The notes beneath the pieces were generated by a model that saw nothing but the letters and a program-made list of their open reading frames with translations, did not search any database and was not told where the DNA came from. Shown here in pieces: positions 54,401 through 57,400 of a DNA stretch of 64,000 bases. The first letter of the stretch is position 1; every line of letters starts with the position of its first letter. The stretch lies in the NCBI RefSeq assembly GCF_037975245.1, contig NC_092579.1, positions 27,269,666-27,333,665 on the forward strand. The letters are read 5' to 3'. This stretch comes from Apostichopus japonicus (Eukaryota; Echinodermata; Holothuroidea; Aspidochirotida; Stichopodidae). The translations under genes were made by a program, and so were the position numbers.

Positions 54401-57400
54401 CTATAATACTGTTCTCATACTTTGTTCAATACTGTCCTAATACCAGTATAAACCTATACCTTATTCATGTTGCTTTAAGCATACATACATCATATGTACC
54501 TTCCAATAATAATGTGTCCTCATACTGTCTTTCCTATAATACTGTTCTCATACTTTGCTCAATACTGTCCTAATACCAGTATAACCCTATACCTTATTCA
54601 TGCTGCTTTAAGCATACATACATAATATGTACCTTCAGCATACAGCATACGAGGGACCTCATACGGACTTCCTACTGCCCTGACTAGCTAATGTTCTAGC
54701 TCTATACTGTTCAAATATACAGTTCTAATATTACCAATTATACTGCCCTCTCTTTTTATGACCCTCACATAACCTCCATACTGCCTTCCTATTGGTTGAA
54801 AGTGGTATCCTATACTCACACAGTCTGTATTAAACTGTCCTTGTACCGCCTATGTGCTACTGTTTATATGTCCACTACTTGGCCGATAGACAGCTCAAAT
54901 ACTGCCCAAAAACCTGTCAAACCATTCCAAATAACACCATAAATGCAGTGTAAATTTATGCTATTGATTTCTCAACTGAAGAATTGCGCCTTTAGAAGAA
55001 AAGGATTGCCTCATCAGGAAAAAAATAAGAGGGCAGGATGATCGCAGAGACCAACAACCTTATCGAGAATCTAGAATCAAGTTTAGAATCATATTTTGCG
55101 CAACACCAGGTTCTGTCCAAAGTCATTCATGAGTGATAAGACCATGCATATCACAAGAAGATGAGTCCTACACTTTATTCACTGGTAATGGATTTTAAAT
55201 GGTTAACAGCTTCCAACTCTTTCACTGTACTATAATCTACTCAATGAAGGAACCACTCTCAAAACTCTCAAAGGGAATATCAGGAGCAGTTATCATTCAC
55301 CACCAGTCATGGAGACTCAACATGCCTTCAATCTTTGTACATTACGGATATTCTTACCCAAGATGTTTCAATTTCTTCATCTCTCCCCCTCCCCCCCCCC
55401 ACTATTTTTTATTGTCACACTCTTTTTCTTTAGGATCAGGCTCAAAAGAGATCAATGCAACTATAGACACTGACATACGGACGGTCTACAATATGTGAAT
55501 ACTTTCAGCCGACCTCGTTAATTTAAGTGAAAAACAACCAAATGAGATTGCAAACGAAGTTTTAATTCAAATGAAATAACAGTATATATATAGATCTATA
55601 TATACATCTATATATATCCTTCGTTCGATTCCGTGAGCAGCTTGAGCGAAAGCGATCTGGGCAAATATACAACTTGGCTGTCAGATCTTTACTAATCAAG
55701 AGTCTTGATCTCGGTACCACTGGGAGATCAAGTATCTTCAGTTTGTGTCTCGTATCAGGTGTTTTATCTACTGCAAAGAAGAGAGTATGGATGGAAGAGA
55801 CCACAAGAAAAAAAGCTAGGAGAAGAAAAATATCTTTATTTTGTAACGACCATCCGCAACATATGGAGCCCCATGAAAACGAGAATGTGCCATCTGGGAA
55901 CGGAAAGAGATGTCGAGGCAAATTTTATGCTGAGAGCAAATTTGAAAGGTTGACTGCAGAAAAAGGAGAAACAGTTTGACATTCGAAAACAGCTATTAGG
56001 TCGTCGTCGTAGTCAAATCAGCAACAAGTATTCTAACAATGATATTAGTCTGCACTAGTGTGTCTCACACTGTGTATAATGTGATTCATTCTGTACTAGT
56101 GTGGCTTATGCTGTCTCACACTGTGTGGCTCAGACGGTACTAGTGTCTAATGCTGTACTACTGTCTAATATTGTCTTATTCTGTACTAGTGTGTTGCCTT
56201 ATGTACTACTGTCTCATATGTCTCATTCTGTACTAGTGTATCTCACACTATGTCGCATTCTGTACTAGTGTCGCATTCTGTACTATTGTCTCAAATGTGT
56301 CTAATTCTGTGCTACTGTATCTCACACTAAGTCTCATTCTGTACTAGTGTGTTGCCTTCTGTACTACTGTCTCATACTGTGTTTCATTCTGTACTGGTGT
56401 GTCGTATTCTGTACTACTGTCTCATATTATATCTTATTCTGTGCTAGTGTATCTCATACTATGTCTCATTCTGTACTGGTGTGGTGCATTCTGTACTAGT
56501 GTCTCATACTGTGTTTCATTCTGTACTGGTGTTACTCATACTGTGTCTCAGTCTGTTCTTTAGTGTATCTCACGCTATGTCTCATTCTGTACTGGTGTGT
56601 TGCATTCTGTACTAGTGTCTCATATTATGTCTCATTCTGTACTAGGGGTCTCATATTATGTCTCATTCTGTACTAGTGTGTCTCATACTATGTCTCATTC
56701 TGTAATGGTGTGGCATTCTGTACTAGTGTCTCATACTATGTCTCATTCTGTACTAGTGTATCTCGCACTATGTCTCATTCTGTAATGGTGTGTTGCATTC
56801 TGTACTAGTGTCTCATATTATGTCTCATTCTGTACTAGTGTGTCTCACACTATGTCTCATTCTGTACTGGTGTGTTACATTCTGTACTAGTATCTCATAC
56901 TATGTCTCATTCTATACTAGTGCATCTCACACTATCTCACCCAACCTGAACGACATAACCAACATGACCTGAACCACCTAACCAAAAGGACATGAAGTTT
57001 CATAGTCAGCAAAGGAACTTTCGGTGTTTTTCAGCTTTTTTCTTTCTTCATTCTGATGGTTATAACTGACCCATCTCAATTCGGCAGAATCAGATCAAAC
57101 CAGTGAAGATAAAACCAAACTACGCTGCAAAAAATTGCGAGAGATCTTCCAAACTGTGCTTGTCGAAGAGAACGTTTGTGCCCTTAGCATGGTGATGGGA
57201 TACCTTATACTGTACAGCCAGCCATACAGTCAATACACTCAAACATTACCAGGGGTTAAGGTGAGAAAGTCTGAGGGAGCTACACATCCATTCCTCCCAC
57301 AAATCCACGTCCATCTATTAACATTCCCAAACTATGGAACATTACAAGTTGATATAAAATATCTCCCTTTCTCTTAGTGTCCCCTGGATTTTCAAGATAA

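Noticed and set aside
53790-54573. Two near-identical plus-strand frames of 67-70 codons
   Set aside because: They repeat with the 133-bp array and are not genes.
55674-55979. 101-codon plus-strand frame rich in Lys and Arg
   Set aside because: No domain, overlapping frames of similar length in another frame, and no promoter or splice context.
56597-56972. Plus-strand frames with repeating HSVLVSHIMS
   Set aside because: By-product of the tandem array in this region.
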